Shown here: positions 1 to 7,523 of the stretch, piece by piece
Layout: each line of letters opens with the position of its first letter
Numbering within the stretch: position 1 is the first letter of the stretch
NCBI GenBank assembly: GCA_041623475.1
Contig: JBFJWU010000012.1
Span: 1-20,143, forward strand
DNA length: 20,143 nt
Reading direction: 5' to 3'
From: JBFJWU01 sp041623475 [NCBI: bacterium]
GTDB lineage: Bacteria > J088
Translations under genes and position numbers: made by a program
Notes under the pieces: model-generated
What the model saw: the letters and a program-made list of their open reading frames with translations, nothing else
Told to the model about the DNA's origin: nothing
The model's database searches: none

Positions 1-1058
1 ACCCGGACGTTTCTCTTTTTGGCCAGGAACGCCGCAGCCTCGTCGGTCACCGACGGACAGACGATACATTCAACAAAGGTGCTGGTGATCTCTTCGGCGG
101 TGGCGGCTTCCAGTGGCCGGTTCAGTGCGATGACGGATCCAAAGGCGCTGACCGGATCGACTTCGCGGGCGTCGATGTAGGCCTGGGGCTGGCTGTCGGC
201 CACGGCCACGCCGCAGGGATTCGTGTGCTTGACCACGACCGCAGCCGGTTCGGCAAACTCCAGCACGCAACGCAGTGCACCGTCCAGGTCCAGGATATTG
301 TTGTAGCTGAGTTCCTTGCCCTGATGGACCGTCGTCCGGGTTAATCCCCAGTTGCGGCCGTAATGGTAAAACGCCGCCTGCTGATGGGGGTTTTCGCCAT
401 AGCGCAGGGACTGGACACGGGCCCCGCCCGCAGAAAACCGTTCTGGCAGGCGCTCGGTCCCATAGGCGGCCGCAAAATGCAGCTGGATCGCCGAATCGTA
501 GCTGCCGGTTGACTGGAACGCTTTGACCGCCATCCGCCGGGCAAAATCCTCGCTGACCGCGCCACTGTGCTGATCCAGTTCCGCCAGCAGTTCCGGGTAA
601 TCGCTCGGGTCCGTCAACACGACGACATCGCGGTGGTTCTTGGCCGCTGAACGGATCATGGTCGGACCGCCGATATCGATCTTTTCAATGGCACCGGCAA
701 TATCGTCGGGTGCAGCCTCAATCGTTTCCTCGAACGGATACAGGTTGACGACAACCAGTTCGATCGGCCGGATACCATCGGCCTCCAGCATGTCCATGTC
801 CTCCTGGACATCCCGGCGCGCCAGAATGCCGGCGTGAATCGCCGGATGCAGTGTTTTCACCCGCCCACCAAAGATTTCGGCCTGTCCGGTCGCGTCTTCA
901 ACTTTCTGTATGTCGACACCGGCATCCTGCAGAACCGTGGCCGTGCCGCCAGTCGACAGGATGTGAACACCATGTTTGGTTAACCCGGCACCCAGGTCGG
1001 CGATTCCATCTTTGTAAAAAACACTGACCAACGCGGTACGAACAGGCAACGTGCGCAT
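1..1058 (-). CDS. purH: Bifunctional AICAR formyltransferase / IMP cyclohydrolase PurH, 3' end cut by window
   Basis: PurH catalyses the last two steps of IMP synthesis in the cytoplasm: formylation of AICAR with 10-formyl-THF, then ring closure. The 352 codons visible cover the N-terminal MGS-like cyclohydrolase domain (about residues 1-195, with STGGTA at 35-40 and the conserved GGRVKTLHP at 64-72) and the first part of the formyltransferase domain (SLRYGENPHQ at 217-226, and VVVKHTNPCG at 274-283, holding the catalytic Lys-His pair K277/H278). The frame is still open at base 1. The family is about 510-530 residues long, so roughly a third is missing. The ATG at 1058 is preceded by GAAAGGAA about 9 bases upstream, a good ribosome binding site. 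The gene follows mlaD after about 148 bp. A -10-like AATAAT on the minus strand (1114-1119) lacks a clear -35, so it is unclear whether purH has its own promoter or is the operon's last gene. Confidence 0.97.
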   Translation of the reverse strand, partial: MRTLPVRTALVSVFYKDGIADLGAGLTKHGVHILSTGGTATVLQDAGVDIQKVEDATGQAEIFGGRVKTLHPAIHAGILARRDVQEDMDMLEADGIRPIELVVVNLYPFEETIEAAPDDIAGAIEKIDIGGPTMIRSAAKNHRDVVVLTDPSDYPELLAELDQHSGAVSEDFARRMAVKAFQSTGSYDSAIQLHFAAAYGTERLPERFSAGGARVQSLRYGENPHQQAAFYHYGRNWGLTRTTVHQGKELSYNNILDLDGALRCVLEFAEPAAVVVKHTNPCGVAVADSQPQAYIDAREVDPVSAFGSVIALNRPLEAATAEEITSTFVECIVCPSVTDEAAAFLAKKRNVR

Positions 1059-1206
1059 CGAAAAACGGTTCCTTTCAGGCTGGGATTCGGGGACATCCGC
1101 CGCAGCGGGAATCATTATTCAATCACGATTGCCAAGGGCCTGCTAACAAGTTGCGAGCATGGGGATTTTTGCGCCGGGGTCGGCACGGAACAGCCAGGGC
1201 ACAGGC
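1059..1206. other. Intergenic region between mlaD and purH
   Basis: This 148 bp spacer holds no convincing gene. It includes the purH ribosome binding site next to 1058 and an AT-rich patch (1110-1125) containing AATAAT on the minus strand, five of six matches to a -10 box, but no -35 at proper spacing. I see no stem followed by a T-run, so there is no canonical terminator for the upstream operon. Confidence 0.5.
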
Positions 1207-2664
1207 CTAAAAGGACATACTGGGCAGGGATCCGAACAGGTATTTAAGGTCCTCGTCAGTAAAATACAGGCCGATTCCAAACAGGCCCTGCTGCCGTTTC
1301 TGGCGACTGATCGCGTCCTCGACACCAACGGCAATCGTCAGGTGGTTCTTGATCCGCAGTTCGGACCACGCGCGCATCCGGGGATTGTCGCCACTGCGGG
1401 AAAAATCGTAGCTTTCTGTCCGCAGCCACAACTGGTCGTCCCAGAACGCATAGTCCAGCCCGATCCCGCCGTCGTTTTCAATAATTCCGCCGCGCAGGGT
1501 CAGGTCGTAGAATCGTTTCGCGATCTGGGCGTTGAACAACAGGCTGTCGCGAGTGGTGGCGATCTCTTCGGTATAGGTTGATACACCATTGCTGATGGTC
1601 CGGGTCCTGGTCGAGGTCTTGCCCTCGGTCCGGTCAACAAATCCGACGGAGTAGTAGTGGTCATACGACGGCTGCAGGCGGATTTCGGCGCGGTGCCGGA
1701 ATCCGTCACTGCGATTGTTGTAGTTATAGGTCCCCAGATAGTCAACGATGGTCCGCAGGCGCGTGACCCGGTCCAGGGTGTCGTTCAGGTTGGCAACGAC
1801 TTCCCGCACATCGTCCGCCGTTTCTTCGTCCTTGAGCAAGGCACCGATGGTGCCTTCTCCGGCCTCGATGCCCGAAATAATCGCGTGCAGGTCCTCGGTC
1901 GATGATTCGAACAGTTCGCTCATTCGTTTGATCCGGCGAACAGTCTCGGTTACCGACGACGCCAGCTCGCTGACCACCGTGTCGGCCCCGCCTACCTGGT
2001 TGATCAGCGCGTCCATCAATTCCGGCAGCCGGTCGTTGATGTAGCGCGTACCCTTGACCGCAGCAACGACAAAATCCTCGTAGCTGCTGACCATCTGTTC
2101 CAGTTGCCGGGCCGTATTGCGCAGCGAATCGACCGTCGCCGGAATGCCGTCCTGGATCGCCGAGTGCCCCAGCAGCCGGGCCAGGTCTTCGGTCATCTGC
2201 GTCACGTTTTCGACCACCGGCGCAAAGCTGTCCATCAGGTCTTCGAATGCCAGCGGCACCGTCGTTCGGGTGATCGTCGACTCTTCGACCAACTTGCCGC
2301 TGGCAACCGTCCCCGGCACCAGGTTCAGGTAGCGGTCGCCCAGCAGGCCCACGGTCAGGACGTTGATTTCGGCATCTTCATACAGCTCGACATCACCGTT
2401 TACACGAAACGTGACTTTGGCCCGACGGCCACCTTCGATGATTTCAATTTTCGTAATCCGGCCAACGCGAATCCCGGCCGTTTCAACCGGCGAGTCCACC
2501 CCCAGCTGGTGGGCGCTCTCCAGCACGGCGTAGTATGTCTGGCCGGTCAATGCAGAATCGAATTTGCCAATAAAAAAAGATGCCCAGAACATGATTCCAA
2601 AGATGGCAATAGCAAACAGGCCAACCTTGGCTTCGCGCGTCAATAATGTCGGTGATGCTGCCAT
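1207..2664 (-). CDS. mlaD: MlaD-like MCE-domain protein with long beta-rich C-terminal extension
   Basis: This is the substrate-binding MCE component of an Mla-type phospholipid ABC transporter, anchored in the inner membrane and exposed to the periplasm. Residues 15-33 form one hydrophobic membrane segment. An MCE domain spans about 42-118 (Y..L..AHQLGVDSPVETAGIRVGRI, then LTVGLLGDRYLNLVPG). Residues 135-305 are a helical region typical of MCE proteins, including GEGTIGALL at 270-277. About 306-485 is rich in alternating polar/aromatic strands and ends in Phe, resembling part of an outer-membrane barrel. At 485 residues it is far longer than E. coli MlaD (about 183). The ATG at 2664 shares its A with the mlaF stop (TGATG), so the two are translationally coupled. 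The MCE assignment is secure. The barrel-like nature of the C-terminus is inference. Confidence 0.9.
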   Translation of the reverse strand: MAASPTLLTREAKVGLFAIAIFGIMFWASFFIGKFDSALTGQTYYAVLESAHQLGVDSPVETAGIRVGRITKIEIIEGGRRAKVTFRVNGDVELYEDAEINVLTVGLLGDRYLNLVPGTVASGKLVEESTITRTTVPLAFEDLMDSFAPVVENVTQMTEDLARLLGHSAIQDGIPATVDSLRNTARQLEQMVSSYEDFVVAAVKGTRYINDRLPELMDALINQVGGADTVVSELASSVTETVRRIKRMSELFESSTEDLHAIISGIEAGEGTIGALLKDEETADDVREVVANLNDTLDRVTRLRTIVDYLGTYNYNNRSDGFRHRAEIRLQPSYDHYYSVGFVDRTEGKTSTRTRTISNGVSTYTEEIATTRDSLLFNAQIAKRFYDLTLRGGIIENDGGIGLDYAFWDDQLWLRTESYDFSRSGDNPRMRAWSELRIKNHLTIAVGVEDAISRQKRQQGLFGIGLYFTDEDLKYLFGSLPSMSF

Positions 2665-3425
2665 CAGGCCTCCGCGAGCACAGACGGATCACGGTTCAGG
2701 AACCCCTGGACAATGCGGTCCGTCGACGATTCCAGCTCGGCCGGCGTTCCTGTCGCGTGGATTCGTCCGTTCCAGAGCAGCGCAACGCGATCCCCCAGCC
2801 GCTGGGCCATGTCCCAGTGATGGGTAATGACGACGCCAGTATAGCCAAACTCCCTGTGGGTCTCCAAGATCAAATCCTGGATAACCACACCGGTAACCAT
2901 ATCCAGCCCGGCCATGGGCTCGTCAAAATAAACAAACTTCGGGCCCAGGGCCAAGCCCCGTGCCAGTCCTGCACGTTTCTTCATTCCCCCTGACAGGTCG
3001 GCTGGATTGCGATCAAACGCATCCGGCATTCGAACCCGCCGCAGCAGTTCCCTGGCCCTGGCCTCGGCCTGGTCGGGAGGCATGTAGTTATGTTCGAGAA
3101 TCGGAAACATGATGTTCTGCCCTGTGCTCATGGAATCAAACAACGCGGCGTGTTGAAACACCATTCCGACATTCTGCAGATACTGGTTCAGGGGCTGTTC
3201 GTCCATGGCCAACAGGTCTGCCCCCTCGATCTCGATCGAGCCACTGTCCGGTTCAATCAACCGGATCAGGTGCTTCAACAGGACACTTTTGCCAGATCCG
3301 GACAGCCCGACGACAATCAGGATTTCCCCGGGTTCGACATCGATGTTGACATTTTCAAGAACACGATTTTCGCCGAACGACTTTTGCAGGTTCCGAATCC
3401 GGATGGCTGGAACACCGTCAGACAT
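2664..3425 (-). CDS. mlaF: MlaF-like ABC transporter ATP-binding protein
   Basis: This is the cytoplasmic ATPase that powers the Mla/MCE lipid transporter together with the MlaE permease encoded just upstream. At 253 residues it has normal family length. Visible motifs are Walker A GLSGSGKS (40-47), a Q-loop Gln in VFQHAALFDSM (Q91), signature LSGGMKKRAGLARGLAL (144-160, the form typical of Mla ATPases), Walker B FVYFDEPMAGLD (164-175), and an H-loop His in VITHHWDMA (H202). The residue after the H-loop His is another His rather than the usual Asp, a small variation. The start ATG (3425) lies inside the end of mlaE with an 8-base overlap, and the stop shares a base with the mlaD start, so the three genes are one coupled unit. 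An auxiliary STAS-domain gene (mlaB) is not seen in the cluster. Confidence 0.94.
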   Translation of the reverse strand: MSDGVPAIRIRNLQKSFGENRVLENVNIDVEPGEILIVVGLSGSGKSVLLKHLIRLIEPDSGSIEIEGADLLAMDEQPLNQYLQNVGMVFQHAALFDSMSTGQNIMFPILEHNYMPPDQAEARARELLRRVRMPDAFDRNPADLSGGMKKRAGLARGLALGPKFVYFDEPMAGLDMVTGVVIQDLILETHREFGYTGVVITHHWDMAQRLGDRVALLWNGRIHATGTPAELESSTDRIVQGFLNRDPSVLAEA

Positions 3426-4203
3426 TGAAGATGACCACCGTCAGGAAATAGTCCGCGATCAAAATCGAAACGTTGGCGACGACGACCGCCTGGGTGGTGC
3501 GCAAACCGACTCCCTTGGCACCGCCCCTGGCCGTAAACCCGCGCTGGGTGCTGATCAGGGCGATCAGGTAGCCGAATACCATCGCCTTGATCAATCCACC
3601 CCAGATATCCAGAAGATCGACATTGTTAAGGATCTGGTTAAAAAATGTTGAACTGCTGACGCCGATTACGGTGGTGGTCACGGCGTGCGCGCCCACGAAA
3701 CCCACGAAACTGAACAGGGCGGCCAGCAGGGGCAGCATCACAGTTGTCGCCAGCACCCTGGGGATGACCAGGTAAGCCATAGGCGGCACGCCCATGGCGT
3801 GCAGGGCATCGATTTGCTCGGTGATGCGCATGGTCCCCAGTTCCGTCGCCATCGCCGAACCGGCGCGTCCGGTCACCATCAGGCCGGCCAGCACCGGCCC
3901 AAGTTCACGGGTCAGGCTGAGGACAACCGTCGAGCCGATCAGGGCCTCGGCCTGGAACAGCCCAAACGCATAGGCGATCTGCAGCGAAAATACCAGGCCG
4001 GTAAACAATCCGGTCAGGATAATAACCATGCTGCTGCGGACGCCGATCTCCAGCGCCTGCTCCATCGTCTCGCCCCAGCGAATTCCGTGCCGCGTCGCCG
4101 CGCGCCAGACCTGCGTCTGAAAACGCAACATCTGTCCGACAGCATCTGTTGCTTCGATCAGCCACGAACCCAGGCGGTCCAGTGTTCCGACGGCCACGTT
4201 CAC
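3418..4203 (-). CDS. mlaE: MlaE-like lipid ABC transporter permease
   Basis: This is the integral inner-membrane permease of an Mla/MCE phospholipid transporter, expected to form a dimer with two MlaF ATPases and an MCE ring. It is 261 residues long, the usual size. After an amphipathic N-terminal stretch there are about five hydrophobic segments. The family hallmark ELGPVLAGLMVTGRAGSAMATELGTM lies near residues 100-125, followed by EQIDALHAMGVPP and the conserved GYLIALISTQRGF near the C-terminus. The start is a GTG at 4203 that overlaps the alr stop as GTGA (4 bases), so translation is probably coupled to alr. The predicted domain order and neighbours make this assignment firm. What is carried, and in which direction, cannot be read from sequence. 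Confidence 0.94.
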   Translation of the reverse strand: MNVAVGTLDRLGSWLIEATDAVGQMLRFQTQVWRAATRHGIRWGETMEQALEIGVRSSMVIILTGLFTGLVFSLQIAYAFGLFQAEALIGSTVVLSLTRELGPVLAGLMVTGRAGSAMATELGTMRITEQIDALHAMGVPPMAYLVIPRVLATTVMLPLLAALFSFVGFVGAHAVTTTVIGVSSSTFFNQILNNVDLLDIWGGLIKAMVFGYLIALISTQRGFTARGGAKGVGLRTTQAVVVANVSILIADYFLTVVIFNV

Positions 4204-5336
4204 AGATAGATCCTGGGCACGCGTCGTCCGATCGACGTCAGAACCTCATATTCGATGCGCCCTGTATCCCGGGCCAGGTCATTGACGGTCAACGGGTTGT
4301 CACCCAGCGGTCCCAGCAGGTAGACCGGCTGGTCGCCGGCCGTTGCCTCGGCGGCCATCTCAACCACCGTCAAGTCCATCGTGATCCGACCGCGCAGGTT
4401 CAGGTAACCGGTTCCGGACCGGACCCGCAGTTGACGCGCGTCCTGGCCCGGCAGGCCGTCGGCATAACCGACTGGAATAACACCGTAGCGGCCCGGGTCG
4501 CTGACAGAATAAAGGCCGCGATAACTGACGGCGTGTCCTGCCGGAAGCAGTCGCGGACTGGCCACCCGCGTAATCCAGTCGACACAGTGAACCGGCAACG
4601 GTACTGCAGTCGCCCCGGTCCAGGGGTTCGCGCCGTACAGGTACAGGCCAACACGAACCGTATTTTCGACGTCCAGCAGCGAGGCCAGGCCACCGCTGTT
4701 GGCCGCGTGGACCTGGATGTCATCCGGCAGGAACGTCCGCAACGTGTCCAGCACCTGGCAAAACAGGTGTTGCTGGGACGAAATCGTCGGATCGCCGGGC
4801 AGATCCGCACTGCTGTAGTGGGTCCAGATACCGGACAGCCGACGCAGGACATCGGCCATTGCATCTGGCACCTGCAGCTGCTCAGGTCCCAGGCCCAGGC
4901 GACCCATCCCCGTATTGACCTTCAGTTGTAACTTGGTCGGACTGGTCCACAGGCGAGCCCGGTCCAGTTCGTCGGCGCAGGTTATTGTCAGGTGCAATTC
5001 AGGGTCTTCCGGAACTCGCTCGGGCATTGGGCCCAGAACCAGCACGGGGGCGGTGATTCCGGCATCCCTTAGTTCCTGGTATTCACCCAGCCGGGCAACG
5101 GCCAGGCCATCGGCACCAGCATCCAGCAGGGCCCGAGCCACCGGCAGGACACCCAGGCCATACGCATCGGCCTTGACCACCGCCCAGAAAAACCGGTTAC
5201 CGATCACCTGCCGCACCTGGGCGGCATTGGTCATGATCTGTGTGCAATGAACCAGCAGCACGCTGCCCAGTCCACCCGGCACATGTTGCCGAATCAATTC
5301 AACGGGATTGTTTGTAATTTCCGGGCCCGGGCTCAT
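4200..5336 (-). CDS. alr: Alanine racemase (PLP-dependent)
   Basis: Alanine racemase makes D-alanine for peptidoglycan in the cytoplasm. The 378-residue protein has the PLP lysine in VVKADAYGLG (K55), KVNTGMGRLGL (139-149), THYSSAD (172-178), AANSGG (211-216), RVGLYLYG (228-235), the catalytic tyrosine in AVSYRG (Y272), and the C-terminal GRITMD motif. These cover the barrel and C-terminal domains of fold type III racemases. The N-terminus runs about 25 residues longer than usual before the first conserved strand, and the chosen ATG at 5336 lacks a clear Shine-Dalgarno, so the true start could be slightly internal. It sits 38 bp after the miniprotein gene and overlaps mlaE by 4 bases, placing a cell-wall precursor enzyme in the same operon as an outer-membrane lipid transporter. 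Another PLP racemase specificity is possible but less likely. Confidence 0.93.
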   Translation of the reverse strand: MSPGPEITNNPVELIRQHVPGGLGSVLLVHCTQIMTNAAQVRQVIGNRFFWAVVKADAYGLGVLPVARALLDAGADGLAVARLGEYQELRDAGITAPVLVLGPMPERVPEDPELHLTITCADELDRARLWTSPTKLQLKVNTGMGRLGLGPEQLQVPDAMADVLRRLSGIWTHYSSADLPGDPTISSQQHLFCQVLDTLRTFLPDDIQVHAANSGGLASLLDVENTVRVGLYLYGANPWTGATAVPLPVHCVDWITRVASPRLLPAGHAVSYRGLYSVSDPGRYGVIPVGYADGLPGQDARQLRVRSGTGYLNLRGRITMDLTVVEMAAEATAGDQPVYLLGPLGDNPLTVNDLARDTGRIEYEVLTSIGRRVPRIYL

Positions 5337-5374
5337 GGCTCATTGTATCGGCGGACGGTCCCGCCCGTGGGCAA

Positions 5375-5506
5375 CTAGTCGTCGCCGGTTTCGTCGTCGG
5401 CGTCGCTGCGATGCTCGTTATAGGCTGACTCCAGCCAGGCGAACAGCCTTGGCCATGCCCGCAGGAACGGGACGATGACGACAATAAACAGGAACCGCAG
5501 GATCAT
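5375..5506 (-). CDS. Small membrane protein, 43 residues, unknown function
   Basis: This short frame starts with ATG at 5506, overlapping the stop of the lipoprotein gene as ATGA, and ends with TAG at 5375-5377. The predicted protein starts MILRFLFIVVIVPFL, a hydrophobic stretch of about 15 residues that continues through a Trp/Leu-rich amphipathic part (AWPRLFAWLESAY). It then ends in a strongly acidic tail (SDADDETGDD). This looks like a single-pass or membrane-associated peptide with a charged C-terminus. No family is recognised. Evidence that it is real: the stop/start overlap matches the style of its neighbours, it fills most of the spacer before alr, and its composition is membrane-like. 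It could be chance, since it is short and no homologues can be checked here. Confidence 0.6.
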   Translation of the reverse strand: MILRFLFIVVIVPFLRAWPRLFAWLESAYNEHRSDADDETGDD

Positions 5507-6675
5507 GGCCGCCCCGGATGTCCGGTCTGGTTCAACCAGTTGCGGTCAAACCGGAAGGTGCCTTCCAGACGCCAGAGATTGTCGGATTCAACGTACAGGT
5601 GGGCGGCCCAGCGCTGTGCATCGGGTGCCGTAAACTGGATTTCACCAACAGTGACATCGGTAATCGATTCGTAGCCGAAGTCGTCGGTGTCCAGTTCAAC
5701 GAGGCGATTAGGCAAGGCGTTACCCGATGCCGAAATTGACGAATCCGGGGTCTGGGTGGCCCGTTCCAGGAAAACATACACCGTGCCGCTGCGGCTGCCG
5801 GGGTCCCAGCGCAGGGTGACGGTGTCATCGTCCTGTTCATAATGCAACGGCGAGATGTCCTCGTCATAGGGGTTAAAACACAGCGCGCTGTCATTCAAAC
5901 CAAAGGACACATTGATAATGCCATCACTGAGCAGGGTCAGTTCATCCAGGTAGGCGGTTCGCAACGACCGGCTGAGCGTGCCGCTGCTTTGCTGGAAGAT
6001 CTCGTTGCCCAGATCCAATGACCAGTAGATTCCTTCGTCCTGAACCGCCGCTGAATCATTCAGCATCAGGGCGGTGTCGGTTGGCTTGGTTCCGGCGGCA
6101 ACATACGCGTTGGTACTGTTTTCCAGGCAACTGGTCTGGGTCGGGACCGGAAACAATTCGGGGGGCAGCGGCGGTTTGCGCTCGAGCCCGAAATCCGGGA
6201 TACAACTGGGCAGGAATTCGCTGCTCAATTCGATCTGGTCACAGAAATCCAGGCTGACATCAATCACTGTCAGTTCGTCCGGCGGGATGTCAATGGGGAT
6301 GTCCCCCGACGCGAACCGGATGACACCCAGCGAGTCTTCGTCATCCGGAATTCCCCCGAACACCTGCAGCGTGTAGCCTTCGCGCGGCGGGATTTCGGTA
6401 ATCAGTGCCGTGCCGTCCGATTCGGGAATCAACACATCGATGATGCGGACGTTGCCCTCTCTGAGGATCACCCAGACAAACCCTTCGATCTGGACATCGA
6501 TGTTGCCAATATCTGAAGTCGTCGCATCCGACTGGCTGGGCAACAACGCTGTCTCTGGCACAATCGGCTCGGGAATCCGGATATTAAATGCGACGCCGCC
6601 TGATCCCGGTGTCGGCGGACCTTGTGTACAGCCAGCAACCAGGACGAACGCCACTATCGCCAGTCGCTGAATCAT
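5503..6675 (-). CDS. Putative lipoprotein of unknown function
   Basis: The 390-residue product begins with a short signal sequence and a lipobox LVAGC, giving lipid-modified Cys16, so it is probably a lipoprotein of the outer membrane (no Asp at +2; the next residue is Thr). The mature part is acidic, proline-rich and beta-prone. It carries four further cysteines (in DFCDQ, LPSCIPD, QTSCLEN and ALCFNP), enough for two disulfides, which suits a periplasmic or surface location. The N-terminal third (about residues 28-140) reads like an immunoglobulin-like or carboxypeptidase-regulatory-like beta domain (GFVWVILREGNVRIIDVLIPESDG, then YTLQVFGGIP). The C-terminal third also looks like beta strands. 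I recognise no named family. Its ATG at 6675 overlaps the stop of the FecR-domain gene as ATGA. It is the third gene of a coupled envelope cassette. Confidence 0.88.
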   Translation of the reverse strand: MIQRLAIVAFVLVAGCTQGPPTPGSGGVAFNIRIPEPIVPETALLPSQSDATTSDIGNIDVQIEGFVWVILREGNVRIIDVLIPESDGTALITEIPPREGYTLQVFGGIPDDEDSLGVIRFASGDIPIDIPPDELTVIDVSLDFCDQIELSSEFLPSCIPDFGLERKPPLPPELFPVPTQTSCLENSTNAYVAAGTKPTDTALMLNDSAAVQDEGIYWSLDLGNEIFQQSSGTLSRSLRTAYLDELTLLSDGIINVSFGLNDSALCFNPYDEDISPLHYEQDDDTVTLRWDPGSRSGTVYVFLERATQTPDSSISASGNALPNRLVELDTDDFGYESITDVTVGEIQFTAPDAQRWAAHLYVESDNLWRLEGTFRFDRNWLNQTGHPGRP

Positions 6676-7523
6676 TCGCCGTCACCGCTGCTGAGCGTAA
6701 AATTGACCTCGAGCGTGCCAAACGGTTCCGGCTGGATATTGCCCGGCGGCGCCGGAACGTTCTGGCCGGACAAGCCCTCGGACACATTCCGTACAGGCTG
6801 CAAGGGCCGCGCCGTCAGGCGTCGGATCCGGCCAAAGCTTTCGACACCCTGGTCTTCCAGCCAGGCACCAAAATACCCGGACCAGTCGACAATTGGCCGC
6901 GGCATCGTCCATTTCAGGTCCGAGACCAGGTCGTCGAACGTCTGCCGATCCATAAACACAGGCTCGGACGGTGCGTTGTCCGGCGTGATTATCGTCGTCT
7001 GCTGGGGATCCAGGTTGGCGGTGCCTTCCAGATCTGAAAACAGATGTTCAACGATGGGCGTACCCGAAACCGAGATGACTTCGGTCTGGTCGTCCGAGGG
7101 TCGGTGGCGAATAATGACGTCGCCACCGGCGTCCAGCTGGATCCGGGCGCTGGGCGTACGAACCATGATCCGGCTCGTCGAGCCAAAGAACTCGCTGGCG
7201 ATAATTCGCATGTTGCCGGTGACCTGTTCCAGTTCGACAATCCGGACACCCTGGATGACATCGATCTGGATATTTTCCAGGCGAACCTCGGCATCTTCCC
7301 AGATCATGACGATCGTGTCGTCATCCATCATTGATTTCATGCGCGCGCCGATCTGGACACGCAACGTGTCATCCGATTCCAACGGCAACCCTGCCGAGAC
7401 TGGGAGCTCTTTGAGGTCGCGGACAATCTGGGCCTCGCCAGCAGCATAGACCAGGTTGCCGACAGACTGCGCCCACGCAGGTACCGCAACGAGAACGCCG
7501 AGGATGATCAACAATGCCCGCAT
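6672..7523 (-). CDS. Secreted FecR-domain protein
   Basis: The 283-residue product has a cleavable signal peptide (MRALLIILGVLVAVPAWA, cut before QS). It is followed by a FecR-like domain at about residues 21-160: VGNLVYAAGEAQIVR, LPLESDDTLRV, DDTIVMIWEDAEVRL, SRIMVRTPSARIQL. FecR domains are beta-sandwich periplasmic modules. Here there is no transmembrane anchor and no sigma-factor or TonB-receptor gene nearby, so classical iron-citrate style signalling is unlikely. The C-terminal third (about 185-283) is Pro-rich and unassigned. I chose the ATG at 7523, which shares a base with the upstream stop (TGATG) and sits directly before the signal peptide. A longer frame from 7568 would add 15 residues in front of the signal sequence. 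The gene is second in the coupled cassette. Its role beside the TPR/barrel protein is inferred to be periplasmic. Confidence 0.88.
   Translation of the reverse strand: MRALLIILGVLVAVPAWAQSVGNLVYAAGEAQIVRDLKELPVSAGLPLESDDTLRVQIGARMKSMMDDDTIVMIWEDAEVRLENIQIDVIQGVRIVELEQVTGNMRIIASEFFGSTSRIMVRTPSARIQLDAGGDVIIRHRPSDDQTEVISVSGTPIVEHLFSDLEGTANLDPQQTTIITPDNAPSEPVFMDRQTFDDLVSDLKWTMPRPIVDWSGYFGAWLEDQGVESFGRIRRLTARPLQPVRNVSEGLSGQNVPAPPGNIQPEPFGTLEVNFTLSSGDGE

Noticed and set aside
1110-1125. AT-rich patch with AATAAT as a purH promoter
   Set aside because: No -35 hexamer at 16-18 bases, so it is only mentioned as a possibility.
4149-4931. A 260-codon plus-strand frame opposite alr
   Set aside because: It is a shadow frame; the alr reading has all catalytic motifs.
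5299-5484. A 61-codon minus-strand frame between the lipoprotein gene and alr
   Set aside because: It overlaps the alr start and the better-supported 43-residue gene in another frame, and its Ser/Pro/Thr composition looks non-coding.
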